DNA of 64,000 nucleotides from Cladosporium sp. IMV 00045 (taxonomy: Eukaryota > Ascomycota > Dothideomycetes > Cladosporiales > Cladosporiaceae), in assembly GCA_001931905.2 (NCBI GenBank), contig MSJI02000646.1, forward strand, positions 86,299-150,298, in the 5' to 3' direction. Shown one piece after another: positions 21,045-31,639 of the stretch. Both the position numbers and the translations under genes were made by a program. A model generated the notes under the pieces. It was not told where the DNA came from and ran no database searches. It worked only from the letters and a program-made list of their open reading frames with translations. Numbering within the stretch: the stretch's first letter is position 1; every line of letters starts with the position of its first letter.

Positions 21045-22427
21045 CTTCGCTTCTCACAAAAGCAGCGAAGATACCCCAGAAAGGAGATGGGGAGGATGAG
21101 ATTGAGAATCCAACAGGATGAAACGACTCTGGAGGGTGGTGAATGATTGCTGTTATATGTTGGATTGTCGCCTCTACGGCTAGACTGAAGGAGGTGCGCT
21201 GAAGATGATTGTGTTTGGCTGATACAAAGCGAAGTGATTGAGATGCTGGTGGCACTTGGGGGCAAGAGAACGCGGCACAGGAGAGTCCATATTATACAGA
21301 CCGGTGCGGCAACAAGTGGACGTGAGGCATATGCATAGAAAACGTTAGCGCCAAATTTTTTAGACCCAACGGCATCACAACGAGGGATCGCGGGAAGGGG
21401 CAGGCTCGATAGCGGCACAGGCCAGAGGAAAGCGGACAAGAATGATGCAAGAGCGTCGACAAAAAGCTGCGATGCGTGCTTGAATCGGTTATTGCCATCT
21501 CGCACCAGTCCACAAATAACGGGTGAGAGTGGATCGGATAGTAGTAGAACTTTGAAGAAAGGACACGACCGCTCGAAATTCGACGTCGAAACTGCCAGAT
21601 GTGCCGGTCAAACTACGCTCACGGCAGCATCACATAGAGACCGATCGAAAATCTCTGGTGACATGTCCTACCGATTCAGGTACTGATCGCTAGAGTTTGT
21701 CTCTCGCGAGGTGGAGCGGCTGCCCTGAGTGATGCTTCTGCTGCGCGGTTGTGATGCGTCCGGACGGATGTTGAAACCTCTTGAAGCGGCTGTGCGGCAT
21801 GTCTCCCTATCCGAAGCTCAGTCGTATACAGTGATCTTTCCAATGATGACCGTTTGCCAGGATCGAAGCGAGTTGAATTGCGCGTAAGCGGTCACTTTGC
21901 GGCGATATCACGAAAGAGTGACGTTGGAGAAAAGGTTTGAGTGCAAAGTTTAATCTCGGCTGATCGGGCGCCGTTATTCAAGCGTGGCGAGGCAGGAACT
22001 GCCGATCGGGCAAATCGCCCAATGCCCGCCTGTCGCGGAGTCGGACACATAGATCCAGATGGGAAAATGTCAATCGAACTTCATGTTACAAGCTCGCACT
22101 ACCCCACGGGTCTGTCTTTTGGATTCTGTCAAGCATATGGCAGTGCCGTTGACCCTGCTTCTGGCATGCCGAGCGTTGTCGATTCGACCCACAGGGACAA
22201 CATGTGAGAAAGCATATTCGAACCTCAGCTCTTGACCTCTTAAGACTCGTCAGTGTCGAGAGAAATGTCATGAAATACAGTTGAGATGCGAAGGTGGCAA
22301 GGAAAGATATCATGTCAAAAAAGTTTGTTTCCATTTCTCACACACTTCGTAACGACTCGCAGCTCATACCCAATGCCTGGTCGTATGAGCCAATCTGTTC
22401 CAAGTCGAACACCAACGAGGCAATTCT
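21045..22427. other. Aquaglyceroporin B upstream region and MFS 3' flank
   Basis: The part up to about 21980 belongs to the duplication. The remainder is unique sequence between the duplication and the stop codon of the MFS gene. I see no gene; the short ORFs here have no recognisable features. Confidence 0.55.
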
Positions 22428-24123
22428 CTACAAAGAATATATGAAATCGGGCCTGTTGTCACCAGCAACCCAGATCTCATCCGCCGACTTGCCTTCGTGC
22501 ATGTTGTCCCTGGCTCCACTGCGCCTCTTCGCGTTCTCGCGCCTCAGCATGGTATACATGAAGACAGTGCCTCCGAGGAGGAACAGAGTCATGTAGCCAA
22601 GCACCATACCATGACCGGTCCAGTACCTTGGCTTTTCCTCGACGAGGAAGATGTTGGAAGACACCACACCGTTGAGGTTACCAGAGCCGACGACAATGCC
22701 GATGATGACACCGCGCTTGTAGACACCCTCGATGTTGTTGCTGCACCATGAGAGTGTGTTGGGAATCGTGGGATAGATGCCCACCGCACCGAGGAAGGTA
22801 CCGGCATACTGGATGGTCGGGTCGCTCGAGGCGATGAGCATAGTGAAACCAGCGATACCGATTACCACCACGATCATGTTGAGGATGGCCCTTTGACGGG
22901 TCCTGTCTCCGAGCCAACCAATGATGATGGTGAGCGTCGCAGCGACGGCGTAGGGAGGGACCGAGAGAAGCTGTGCGCGAGTACCCTTGTGGCCCATACC
23001 AGCGATGATGGTGGGAAGGAAGAGCGAAAAGGCGTACAGCGGCATCAGGCATCCCATGTAGATGACGGCGTATCCCCAGCACTTCCAATCTTTCAGAGCA
23101 GCGTAGACGTGGCGGACATCGTACTCCTCAGCAGTGTTTGACTGATTGTCGGCGGCGAGACGTCGACGAACGCGAAGGCGCTCCTCGGGCGTGAGGAAGC
23201 CTGCAGTGCCAGGCCAGTCGAATACCATCCACCAACAGAAGGCGCCGACGAACATGGTGGCGAGACCCTGTGTTGTACGTTAGCGATGTTCAAATTTCAC
23301 TGTGCTGGTCTAGCATACCTCAATGATGAAAATCCATGCCCAGCCGTCCATGCCTCCAAGGCCGTCCATGAGGGCTATGGCAGCTGCGAGCAAACCACCA
23401 AAAGAACCAGCCAGAGCTGCAGCCGAGAAGAAAGTCGCGGCACGAAGACCAAGCTCAGAGCGCTTATACCAGCAACTGAGATAGTAGTTGACGCCAGGGA
23501 ACAGACCAGCTTCGGCAAGACCGAGCAGGAAACGGCAGGCCAACAAGGCACCGTAGTTCTTGACGAGTCCCATCATGGTCATGATCAGACCCCAGAGCAG
23601 AATGATGCCAGTGAAGAAGACGCGAGGTGTGAGGCGCTTGAGCAGGACGTTGGTGACTGGCTCGGCCAGAGCGTACGAGATGAAGAAGATAGTCAAGGCG
23701 TTGTTGTAGTCATGGCCGCCCATGCCCAGATCTTCTTCCATATTGGCGAGACGAGCATTGCCAATGTTGGTGCGATCTGTTTGCGGTGTAAGTGTTAGAC
23801 TCGAGTATCTGTGCAGGACTGAAGTGCTTGCGTACCGAGGAAGCTGAGGAGGTAGAGCAAACAGAGCCACGGGATAAGCCAGCGATCGACCTTTCTCACA
23901 AGTTTCTTGTCCTTTTCACTTGTCAGTATCAGCTTCGCAAACGTCAGTGTACGATACTCACAATTGCGGCTCTCTCCTCCTCACTTTTGCCAGCGTCGGG
24001 ATCCTCAAGGTCGTTGAGACTCTCTGCATGGCCGCCAGCGATCGAAGCCTTCTCGGCGACCTCGCCGTCAGAGCTGCTGACGTCCTCGGTGTGGAGGGTA
24101 CGAGGATCTTTGACGTCCGTCAT
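22428..24123 (-). CDS. MFS transporter, anion:cation symporter (Dal5/Tna1-like) family
   Basis: This is a plasma-membrane uptake permease of the family that carries allantoate, nicotinate, pantothenate and similar organic anions. The substrate cannot be assigned. Exons are 23962-24123, 23836-23911, 23319-23776 and 22428-23267, giving 511 aa; the introns are 50, 59, 51 nt and all are GT-AG. The acidic N-terminus is about 55 residues. Twelve membrane segments follow, starting at WLIPWLCLLYLLSFL, with the family signature DRTNIGNARLA across the second junction. Other landmarks are RFLLGLAEAGLFPGVNYYLSCWYKR and GWLGDRTRQR. The C-terminus is hydrophilic. The phase of every junction agrees with the conserved protein sequence. 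Confidence 0.93.
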
Positions 24124-25991
24124 ATTGAGACAAACAGGAAATGAGGTGGAACGGGAAAGTGGTTGAAAACGGAGTGAGGGGGATTCAGGTCTCTTTTGAG
24201 CAGGCGGAACGAGGGTGATCTACAATTTATACGACCCATTCACCGGACAAAAGGGCTGGTCACCGGGCTGAAGGCCATCTGGCGCCCACGTTGCACGGTG
24301 TGAATGCGCGCCTTGGCGGGAAAAGGTCTGGCTGCGCCAGGTGCGATGCAACATGTTTGGGCGTGGTTGCAACATGCATAACCCTAGCATGACCGTCCCC
24401 ACGGGGGAGTCCATTGAGACTAAACGAGTCTCCACTCATTAACCGTCCTGGGGTAGCGACCGCGCCCATGCTTTGGCGAGTTAAGCAGATTGGCAGAGGG
24501 CGTGGACGCGTCAAGATAACTGGCGCCAAGGGAACGCCTCGTCTTGGACAGCGGGAGAAGTCGACGAGCTGAGCGCAGGTTCTGGGGGCGTTGATAAGCA
24601 CGCTAAGACGGTGCAATGTGTCTGCTGTGCTCCGGTAGGCGCATGGACGAATGGAAGGCAAAGAATAAGCAATGCCATGTGGAAGGATACACAAACTATT
24701 TGAAGCATCAGGCGGCGTTGTACAGAGGTATGCTTGCTCGGCTTGGTTGAGGCTGCGGTGCGAGGAGGCCGGCAGTTGGGGCCATGCAAGTGTAGCGCTG
24801 GCACGCTTATAATAAATGGAGCCGCTCGCCTGCTTGCAGTGGTGAGGATACGATATTGCGGTGGTCGAGACCATAAGCCACAGCAGATATGGAGACCTCC
24901 CGGTAAAACCCAGTGCGGAGCCGCGGAATATGAAATGGTAGAATGAAACGGTTGAGTCAATACAGTACAGTACACATTACATTTGCCTTGGGGCCGGGAT
25001 ACATGCAAAGAGTCGTATCACTTAAGCGAATGCAAGTCGTCTTATCCGTGTAACAGGGAAGGGCTGTCGTCCGAAGTTGACCTTCCACAGAAGTGTCCTC
25101 TGTGCAAGATCTGATATGTTGTGAGATCTTCACGTTCTCGAAACAAATCAGTGCAAAGCCGGTTGATAGTACGCCCGATGTCAAAGGTGGGCGCAGCGTC
25201 GGTGTCGGACAAGCCGTTAATAAGGTTTGACACATGAGGTCTCCAAGTCTTGCCATGAACTTGAAGGTCTTGGAGCCCAAGACTTCAACAAAGTCAACGT
25301 GCTGCGCCACGCAGTAAATTGAATCGTCGTGCGGGCACTGGATCTTGGATTCCATCGATCCGTGCAGAGATCATATCGATCACTCGTTGTTTCAATTATA
25401 CCGACTGCACAGCGAGATAAGATCATTTCGACCAAGGTTTCGGAAGAATGTACTTGCATGACTACGATCTGTATAGCACAACCATTTGGCTTTGCTGTCT
25501 CTTTGTGAATGACGATGTGTCTAAGAAGCTACCTTTCGGTACCTCGAAGTAAATCCAAGTGCATCCGTCATTATCGCTACATCCAAGGCTGATCTCCATG
25601 CTCTCTAAGGCCAAATCACACGTCGCCTGCAGTTCATTTACTGAATATTCTGTGCGACTTCCAGCTCTTTGTTCCATCACTGCCGCCAAAGACTGACCTA
25701 GTTGCTGTAGGCAAGTCCTTTTGACCTGATCTCTGGAAGTCATCATTGTGCTCCGTCTTCAGATAGTAAACCCCCTCGCAAAAGGAGATACCGAGGCCAC
25801 AGCGGTGGGCGGGCGCTCACATGCATGAAGCCGCGCAGGTGTGTCCCCACAAGCTGGGTATGCTCTCCAACCTTTGCTCTCTCTCTGGCAAGTTGGTGTA
25901 GGTTCCCGGTCAGAAGGCGTTGCCTGTCACCATAGCCTCGACGAAAAGGTGATTCGGGTGCTTGCATATTGAACCGAGGTGAATCCTCTCG
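24124..25991. other. Upstream region of the MFS gene; mostly no gene
   Basis: The first part is the MFS promoter side. The long minus ORFs at 24260-24874 and 24511-25008 overlap in different frames and look like low-constraint translations. The only stretch that looks protein-like is 25392-25746, listed separately at low confidence. Confidence 0.45.
25392..25746 (-). CDS. Possible small gene, unknown
   Basis: This is a weak candidate. Exon 1 (25533-25746) encodes about 71 residues with no low-complexity bias (for example NELQATCDLALESMEISL). A possible 64-nt intron (GTAGCT donor, ATACAG acceptor) leads to a short second exon ending at 25392, for about 96 aa. An alternative acceptor a few bases later would give a different, longer reading frame. 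No domain, signal peptide or family is recognised. It may equally be an unconstrained ORF. Confidence 0.2.
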
Positions 25992-27060
25992 TCAGCCCTG
26001 TTCAGCAAGCCTCAACGCTTTGTCAAGTCCAGAAGCCGCTCGTCCAACCTCGCCACCCTCTTTCTTCACCTCACTGACACCGAACTTGAAAATGTCGTAC
26101 AGCCCGGATTCATGCAGCGCCTCAATTCGCTCCTCAGCATCGTCGTACATTTCGCTCTCCAAATCTCTCGGTGCGCCAAACAGGTTGAGATAGCTGTAGC
26201 AATTGCTTTTCGTAGGTAAGACGTGCGCATCGGTGTGCCATTGAGGGAAAACCTGTGCGGCTTTTACCGCGAGAAGGTTCGGGTCATATGCGCGCCTCGT
26301 CAGTCCCGCAGACAAGAATTTCGCTAGAGTGTTGAGTTGATGCACGAGCAGCTTGTTGTTACCAAGCGACCCGGATGATTTTGTGTTTGACCATTTCGCG
26401 CCCGATGCACTGGTGAGCTTGCTGCCCTGCGCGGTCCAAGAGAGCAGATTCTGAAAAGTCTTGAGCGTCTTGATCCAGCCGCCAGCGCAGCTTACAACAC
26501 CATCGCTGTTTGAAGCAAGTAGCCAGTCCAGAGTGTCCAGGGCTGCGATACGAATATCCGTAGAGAGATGAGTCATGCCCGCGCGCGCATAGAGTAATGT
26601 GCCGTCAAGAGGACCAAGCTGGGTAGGAGGAAGACTTTTGAAAAGTTTGAGCAGTTGTTGCCGGACTGCTGGAGTGCCATCAAGAATCAGAGGCTGGACT
26701 TTGGCGATTATCACTGAAGGAGGCTGCGGGTATGGCGCTTCGGTGGTTGATATGGCATTGGTAAGGTAAGATAGTGCGTCTTTGCGCTGAGCATCGTTTT
26801 TGCTGTTGGTTAGCGAAAGGTTGTGATTGAAAACCGCAGCAGCATCGCGGCCAACTTCGGTGAGACTCTGCTGCTTGAGAACGATTGCTACATATTATTA
26901 GCCATGCTGTTCTCACGTTCACGTAATTTTCATACTGACATTTTGCAGCAAAGCTGGTGTCCGTGGCGTTGGTGTTCTTTGGTCTGGCTTTTCCGACCTT
27001 CAGCTTCTGCTTTTGGAAGTCCTGCTTCTTCTCCTTCTTCTTTTTGGTAGAATTGGTCAT
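25992..27060 (-). CDS. Ipi1, Rix1-complex subunit for 60S pre-ribosome maturation
   Basis: Ipi1 acts in the nucleus with Rix1 and Ipi3 in ITS2 processing and late 60S assembly. Exons are 26940-27060 and 25992-26887, split by a 52-nt intron with a phase-1 junction inside AAK/SIVLKQQSL. The protein is 338 aa. The N-terminus is Lys-rich (nuclear localisation and rRNA-contact type), followed by the family segment SIVLKQQSLTEVGRDAAAVF and a helical-repeat region. VQPLILDGTPAVRQQLLKLF and DIRIAALDTLDWLLA are the clearest conserved parts. Splicing is required to join the basic N-terminus to the conserved segment. The gene diverges from the roadblock gene across 271 bp. Confidence 0.92.
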
Positions 27061-27331
27061 TTTGCTAGACCGTTGAATTGGATTGTCTAATTTAAAAAGT
27101 GTGAGGCTAGTACATTATATGTTCGACGGATCTCCAAAAGGCGAAGTGAAGAATCTCGCAAAGCGTTCAGCCTTGGCAGGAAGTCGCTGCTTGCTGCGCT
27201 GCGAAGCCTGAGATAGCCTTCAAGGGTCTCCCCTTGCGGCATACAAACAAATATTTGAGATCCAAACCAGGTCACTATACACTTTTCTAGCGCCGACACC
27301 ACGTTGCTGTAAGCATCATCACTTAGCTATA

Positions 27332-27733
27332 ATGCAGCAGCCATCTCCTTCCGCCGAGACTGCCGCGCTCCTTGCACGCCTGTCGCAGCGCCCTGGCGTT
27401 CAGAGCACTTTGATCCTTTCACGCGACACTGGCGCAATCGTGCGCTCTACGGGCTTGATCACGGCCGAAGACATTTCTGAAGAGGGACAATCTGCACCAA
27501 ACGGCATTGGTGGCACAGACACGGAAGGAAAGAAGAAGGGCACGAGAAATGCAGATGCTGTCGCGAGATTGGTCTGGAACTTCGTCAAGAATGCAGGAGA
27601 CATGACTGAGGAGCTCAATGGAGAGAGTGATGAGGTGAAACTGCTACGGTTGAGGACGAAGAAGAACGAACTGGTTGTGGTGCCGGATGCGAAGTTCCTA
27701 CTGGTTGTGGTACACGATACACCGCCGGCGTGA
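27332..27733 (+). CDS. Roadblock/LC7-type dynein light chain
   Basis: The protein is 133 aa with a single roadblock/LC7 fold, starting at AALLARLSQRPGVQSTLIL and ending with LRLRTKKNELVVVPDAKFLLVVVH. Fungal members with this layout are light chains of cytoplasmic dynein. A charged insert (about 50-75, with a run of Lys) separates the two halves of the domain, as is common in filamentous fungi. It is a single exon; the start is the first ATG and gives the expected N-terminal helix. Roadblock proteins also serve in small-GTPase complexes, so the dynein assignment is the likelier of two options. Confidence 0.85.
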   Translation: MQQPSPSAETAALLARLSQRPGVQSTLILSRDTGAIVRSTGLITAEDISEEGQSAPNGIGGTDTEGKKKGTRNADAVARLVWNFVKNAGDMTEELNGESDEVKLLRLRTKKNELVVVPDAKFLLVVVHDTPPA

Positions 27734-27913
27734 AGGACTGCCAATCTGATCCCCGAAGGATAGACGTCGCTGCAGAGACGCAGAACTCGAGCACACCGGA
27801 TGCACGTCACAGTCCACGAAGATGCTGGAGTTTGATCATCTCTGATTGCTATACGATCATCCATATCACCTCTGGGCAGCGCGCAAGACCCTGGCCAATA
27901 CCAATTCTCTCCG

Positions 27914-28423
27914 TCACCAATGCTTTTCCGAGATATCGACAGCATTCACATCCACTCCATCCTTGAACCAACGCTCGTCCTCCGAGATCTCGACATCATT
28001 CCCACTCATCTGCCTCTTCCTCATTCGACCATCTTCGGCGAAGGTCCAGTCCTCAAGCCCATAACATCTCTTCCACTTCATCCCATCGTGCGCGTCTTGG
28101 TACTCGTACCAGAATTGCACTGCAATCTTGTTGTCTGCGAAGGCAAAGAGCTCTTTGCGCAAACGATATGACCTCTCCTTCTCCCACTTGGCGGTCAGAA
28201 AGCCAATGATGGCTTGAGTGCCAGTGAGGAAGCGGTCACGGTTACGCCAGATGGAATCCTCGGTGTATGCTTTGGAGATGACGGCGGGATCCCTCGAGGC
28301 GAATGGTTAGCTTGGTGAACACTTACAAGAAAGTGGCCGAACTCACTGGGTGTTCCAGGTGTCCTGCGCCTTTTTCACCTTGGCTCTCGCTGACTTCTCG
28401 TCAAAGGGTGGTGCGAGCGACAT
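27914..28423 (-). CDS. NTF2-like protein with DUF1348
   Basis: The protein is 151 aa. Exons are 28347-28423 and 27914-28292, with a 54-nt intron and a phase-2 junction in WNTQ/DPAVISKAY. The DUF1348 family has an NTF2/SnoaL-like cone fold; its members are conserved in bacteria and fungi, and their biochemical role is not established. Signature parts are SIWRNRDRFLTG, IAVQFWYEYQD, KRCYGLEDWTFAEDG and RMRKRQMSGNDVEI. The short first exon supplies the N-terminal helix. I infer a small-molecule-binding or enzymatic role from the fold only. Confidence 0.9.
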
Positions 28424-29035
28424 GGTGGTATGTCAGAGACTTTCGTAGAATCAGCCTGGCAGCATTCAGATGTTGGTGTAGATATGGAACAGAAGTGGTT
28501 GCAAGGGTCTAAATGATTATATCCTCCGCCGCTTATAATGATGATGCAACCTTGCAAGCCTATACGGCTTCATAATCCTTGTCAGCACGTTGCAGACGGC
28601 ATCCCGGCACACGGGCGAAACAAGAGGCACATGGTATATCAATGATTATCAGGCCACTCCGCCCTAACAAGCAAGCATGCTTCTGGCTCTTTGGACTGTG
28701 CGTTTGCAATTAATGAATTATCACAAATCATAAGTCGTTCATAACCAAAAGATGCCGAGGTCGGATGAGAACATGAAGCTTCCAGTAGCCAATTTCGTCA
28801 TGGCCCCACCAAATGTTTTGTTGTCTGGCCCCTCGAATGGGACTTGTGTGCTGATAGAGCATTTGGAATTAATCGCCGCGCTTCGGCCATTGAGGTGTTT
28901 TCGGTGGGAAATCGCTGCCCCGCTATATTCCACAATCATACCACCTCGCGCAATTCATCCTTTTCTCCAACAAAAGACCAACAACTCTTCAGCAAGCTCC
29001 CCCCACCACTCACACCACCACACCAAATCTGCACA
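28424..29035. other. Divergent promoter region, DUF1348 / peroxiredoxin
   Basis: This is about 610 bp between divergent start codons, with a CACCA-rich stretch just before the peroxiredoxin ATG, as often seen in fungal leaders. No other gene is seen. Confidence 0.5.
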
Positions 29036-29662
29036 ATGGCTCCCCTCAAGGCTGGCGACAAATTCCCTTCGGACGTCAAGTTCGAGTAAGACTAAGCATC
29101 CTGCATGTGTACCTCTTGAAGCACCTCGCTGACAGAATTCCAAAGCTGGGCCCCGATCACCGACCCTAGCCCTACCTCCTGCGGCCTCCCGCAGTCTTAC
29201 GATGCCAGCAAGGAGTTCGCCGGCAAGAAGGTCGTCCTGGTCTCCGTGCCTGGCGCTTTCACGCCCAGCTGCCAGGCCTTCCACATCCCGCCCTACATTG
29301 AGAACATCGACAAGCTCCAGTCCAAGGGCGTCGACTTCGTCGTCGTCATTGCCAGCAACGACCCGTTTGTCATGAGTGCTTGGGGCAAGGTCAACGGATG
29401 CAAGGAGGACTCCAAGGTGCTCTTCATGAGCGACTCTACCTTCTCCAAGAACCACGGCTGGGCTGCCGGTATGGGCGACAGGAATGGCAGGTGGGCCATG
29501 ATCATCGAGAAGGATGGCACTGTCAGCTATGCCGAGAATGAGGCTTCTCCCAAGGAGGTCAATGTAAGTCTGGGTCGATTTTGGAATGGCAGAAGTGAGA
29601 CAAGTGAGGTCTAACAAAGCATACAGGTCTCTTCCGCCGACGCTGTCCTCAGCAAGCTTTAA
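29036..29662 (+). CDS. Peroxiredoxin, Prx5/Ahp1 (PMP20-like) type
   Basis: This thiol peroxidase reduces hydrogen and alkyl peroxides. Exons are 29036-29085, 29146-29563 and 29627-29662, giving 167 aa, the usual length for the family. The peroxidatic cysteine is Cys59 in VPGAFTPSC, with Thr56 three residues before it, and Arg132 is in the expected active-site position. Cys102 (NGCKED) is a candidate resolving cysteine, and Cys29 is an additional one. The last exon encodes only 12 residues (VSSADAVLSKL region). The terminal SKL is a perfect peroxisomal targeting signal 1, so a peroxisomal location is likely, as in PMP20 proteins. Confidence 0.95.
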
Positions 29663-29965
29663 GTAATCCTCTCTGTCTCGTATGATGGTGAAGGCATGAT
29701 GTGAAATGATAGACGTATAAGTCAATGAAGAACAATAGAGGCTTTCACTACAGCATTGTACTTAGTGAAGTGAAGTGTCTGGGTCGCTCCTGCCGTTTTC
29801 ACGTGCAACTTTGTTTTAACCCTCCTCCAACCGACAAGCAACGAAAACCTGCGCGCTTCTTGTCAATCATCGCACCGCCATCTGAAAACCGTTTCCTATC
29901 GCAGCAACACATCAACGAGCCTGCTGTGTTTCAAAAGAACGACTTCACCGCGCAATTCGGTCGTC
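29663..29965. other. Intergenic region, peroxiredoxin to tail-anchored protein
   Basis: This is about 300 bp holding the 3' flank of one gene and the promoter of the next. An 86-aa ORF (29725-29985) overlaps the next start codon and has no recognisable features. Confidence 0.4.
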
Positions 29966-31108
29966 ATGAAGCGCAGTCACTCTAACCGCAGTGGAAGCAG
30001 CACTGGCGACCCGCATACACCACCGCAGCCTATTCGCTTCAAACAAGCAAAGACAAGATCATTCACTGAGCCCTCGAAACCCACGAAAGGAGCCACCAAA
30101 GAGATCGTTGCCTCACATTCGCTCTCACAACCACAAACTCCAGTGGACTCCACCGAGACGTCCGAGCCGAGTACTCTCGACTGGGGAGGCAGCGAGTGGA
30201 GTCGCATCATCCAAGAGATCAAGATGCAGAAGAGTACGACTCAAGCCGCTACCGAGTTGCACGAAGACGATCAACAGCAGCAGGAGCAACAGCTGACGAC
30301 CTCGTCTGACGATACCAACTCGAGTGGCAAGCGCAGCGCCGATTCTGGGTGGGTGGAGGAGTCAACTTCGGTGGCAATGGGTCATGTCACGGAAAAGGGG
30401 GCCGGCAAAGACGATGTCGATGCTGATAATGCGCTCGAGTCAAAGATCCAGACCACCGAGTCTTCCGACACCGAATACGATAGCGACTCTGATTCGAACC
30501 TGTCAGTGGTTCACATTACTGCCTTGCCTACGCCAAACCTCAGTCCACCAAGACACAGTGCCGAAGAAGAATCACACTTGCCACTCAAGACAGCCAGGCC
30601 ATCGCCACAAACTATCCTTCGTGGTCTCATTTGGGACGCGCATCGCGAGATGATGTACTTCACACTTCCTCATTCTTCTTTCTCACTGGACGATCTGCGT
30701 GACGGTCTTGACTACGCCTTCGGAATGCTACAAGCAGCCACCATGAAGTTAGCAATGCTGGCAATTTTGTTCGACGAATCGGCCGAGTTCCAGGTCACCG
30801 AGCTGCGCAGCTGGATCGCCTTGATCGACCGTCTTGATCCTCAGACCTGTTATGAGCCTAGAATGCCGGTCGTGTTGGAGTGTTTGTCAGCGGGAGAAAT
30901 CCGGCTTGCGCTCGCGGAATTGGTTCAGTCGAGGGTGATCGTGGAGGACGAAATCAAGCGCATGAAGCTTCTCTTGGAACGCAAAACGGAAGACATGGAG
31001 AGAAAGATGGCATTGCAGATGCGTGAAGATGATGATGCCGCACTTGATGCGTGGATGACGGCGATCATGGTGGTTGTCATCGGTGCACTGTATCTGGCCG
31101 TGAGATGA
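29966..31108 (+). CDS. Unknown protein with coiled coil and C-terminal membrane anchor
   Basis: This is a single exon of 380 aa, and I do not recognise the family. The first 210 residues are hydrophilic and disordered, rich in Ser, Thr, Gln and acidic residues. About 215-330 is a helical, conserved-looking region (TILRGLIWDAHREMMYFTLP and following). About 315-355 is a charged helix likely to form a coiled coil (IVEDEIKRMKLLLERKTEDM). Residues 361-379 form one hydrophobic segment (AWMTAIMVVVIGALYLAV), with a single Arg after it. This layout is that of a tail-anchored protein facing the cytosol, on the ER or the outer mitochondrial membrane. Confidence 0.75.
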   Translation: MKRSHSNRSGSSTGDPHTPPQPIRFKQAKTRSFTEPSKPTKGATKEIVASHSLSQPQTPVDSTETSEPSTLDWGGSEWSRIIQEIKMQKSTTQAATELHEDDQQQQEQQLTTSSDDTNSSGKRSADSGWVEESTSVAMGHVTEKGAGKDDVDADNALESKIQTTESSDTEYDSDSDSNLSVVHITALPTPNLSPPRHSAEEESHLPLKTARPSPQTILRGLIWDAHREMMYFTLPHSSFSLDDLRDGLDYAFGMLQAATMKLAMLAILFDESAEFQVTELRSWIALIDRLDPQTCYEPRMPVVLECLSAGEIRLALAELVQSRVIVEDEIKRMKLLLERKTEDMERKMALQMREDDDAALDAWMTAIMVVVIGALYLAVR

Positions 31109-31639
31109 ATTTGTGCATCGACTAGAAGCGGGCAGTTGAATGATTTTTCGATAGTCGTTTTGAACCTGAAAGTTAAATAAAAACCCATCGCCCTAAAACT
31201 CCATTGCGCTGACTCATGGCGCAACCGTTCACGTTTATGCTTGCCTCAAAAAGGTCCTGAGTCCTAAGGTGGAGTCGCAACGAAGAAGCTCCCCCAAATC
31301 CTTGGCCGATGCCGCCGGGTTTGAAGCCGACCTTCCTTAAGTCTAGATCGACTGTTGAACTTAGTCGCGGTTTGCTGCCTTTCCTCGAACACGTTCTCTC
31401 CCAAGGAGCGCAACCAGCTCAAGCCCTTCGACCGGATCACAGTCGGTGCTTTCAAGCACTACGCAGGCGGACGCATTGTATTGCGACTACTGCGATGAAT
31501 CAGGGGATGCGTACCGTGCTGCGCTCTCCTTCCTAATCTCTCCAATCTCCGGCTTGCGATAGGTGCCTGGAGACAATCGCACCGCCTGACTTGCATCACC
31601 TGGCTACGCATTCACGAAGTCATCTCCTCCGACTCAGCC
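31109..31639. other. Intergenic region upstream of the Btz-domain gene
   Basis: This is about 530 bp between two genes on the same strand. No coding region is supported. Confidence 0.45.

Larger units (their letters stand above)
15158..21980. repeat. Segmental duplication, copy B
   Basis: This is the second copy of the unit seen at 1-6936, in direct orientation. All three genes are intact, and the intergenic sequence is also conserved. Homology to copy A ends near 21980. Here it passes into ordinary unique sequence before the MFS gene, not into an AT-rich block. The visible match starts at 15158 only because copy A is cut at the window edge; the true left limit may be further left. Confidence 0.95.

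Noticed and set aside
24260..25008. Overlapping 204-aa and 165-aa minus ORFs
   Set aside because: They overlap in different frames, are Cys/Ser/Arg/Pro-rich and show no motif or splice logic.
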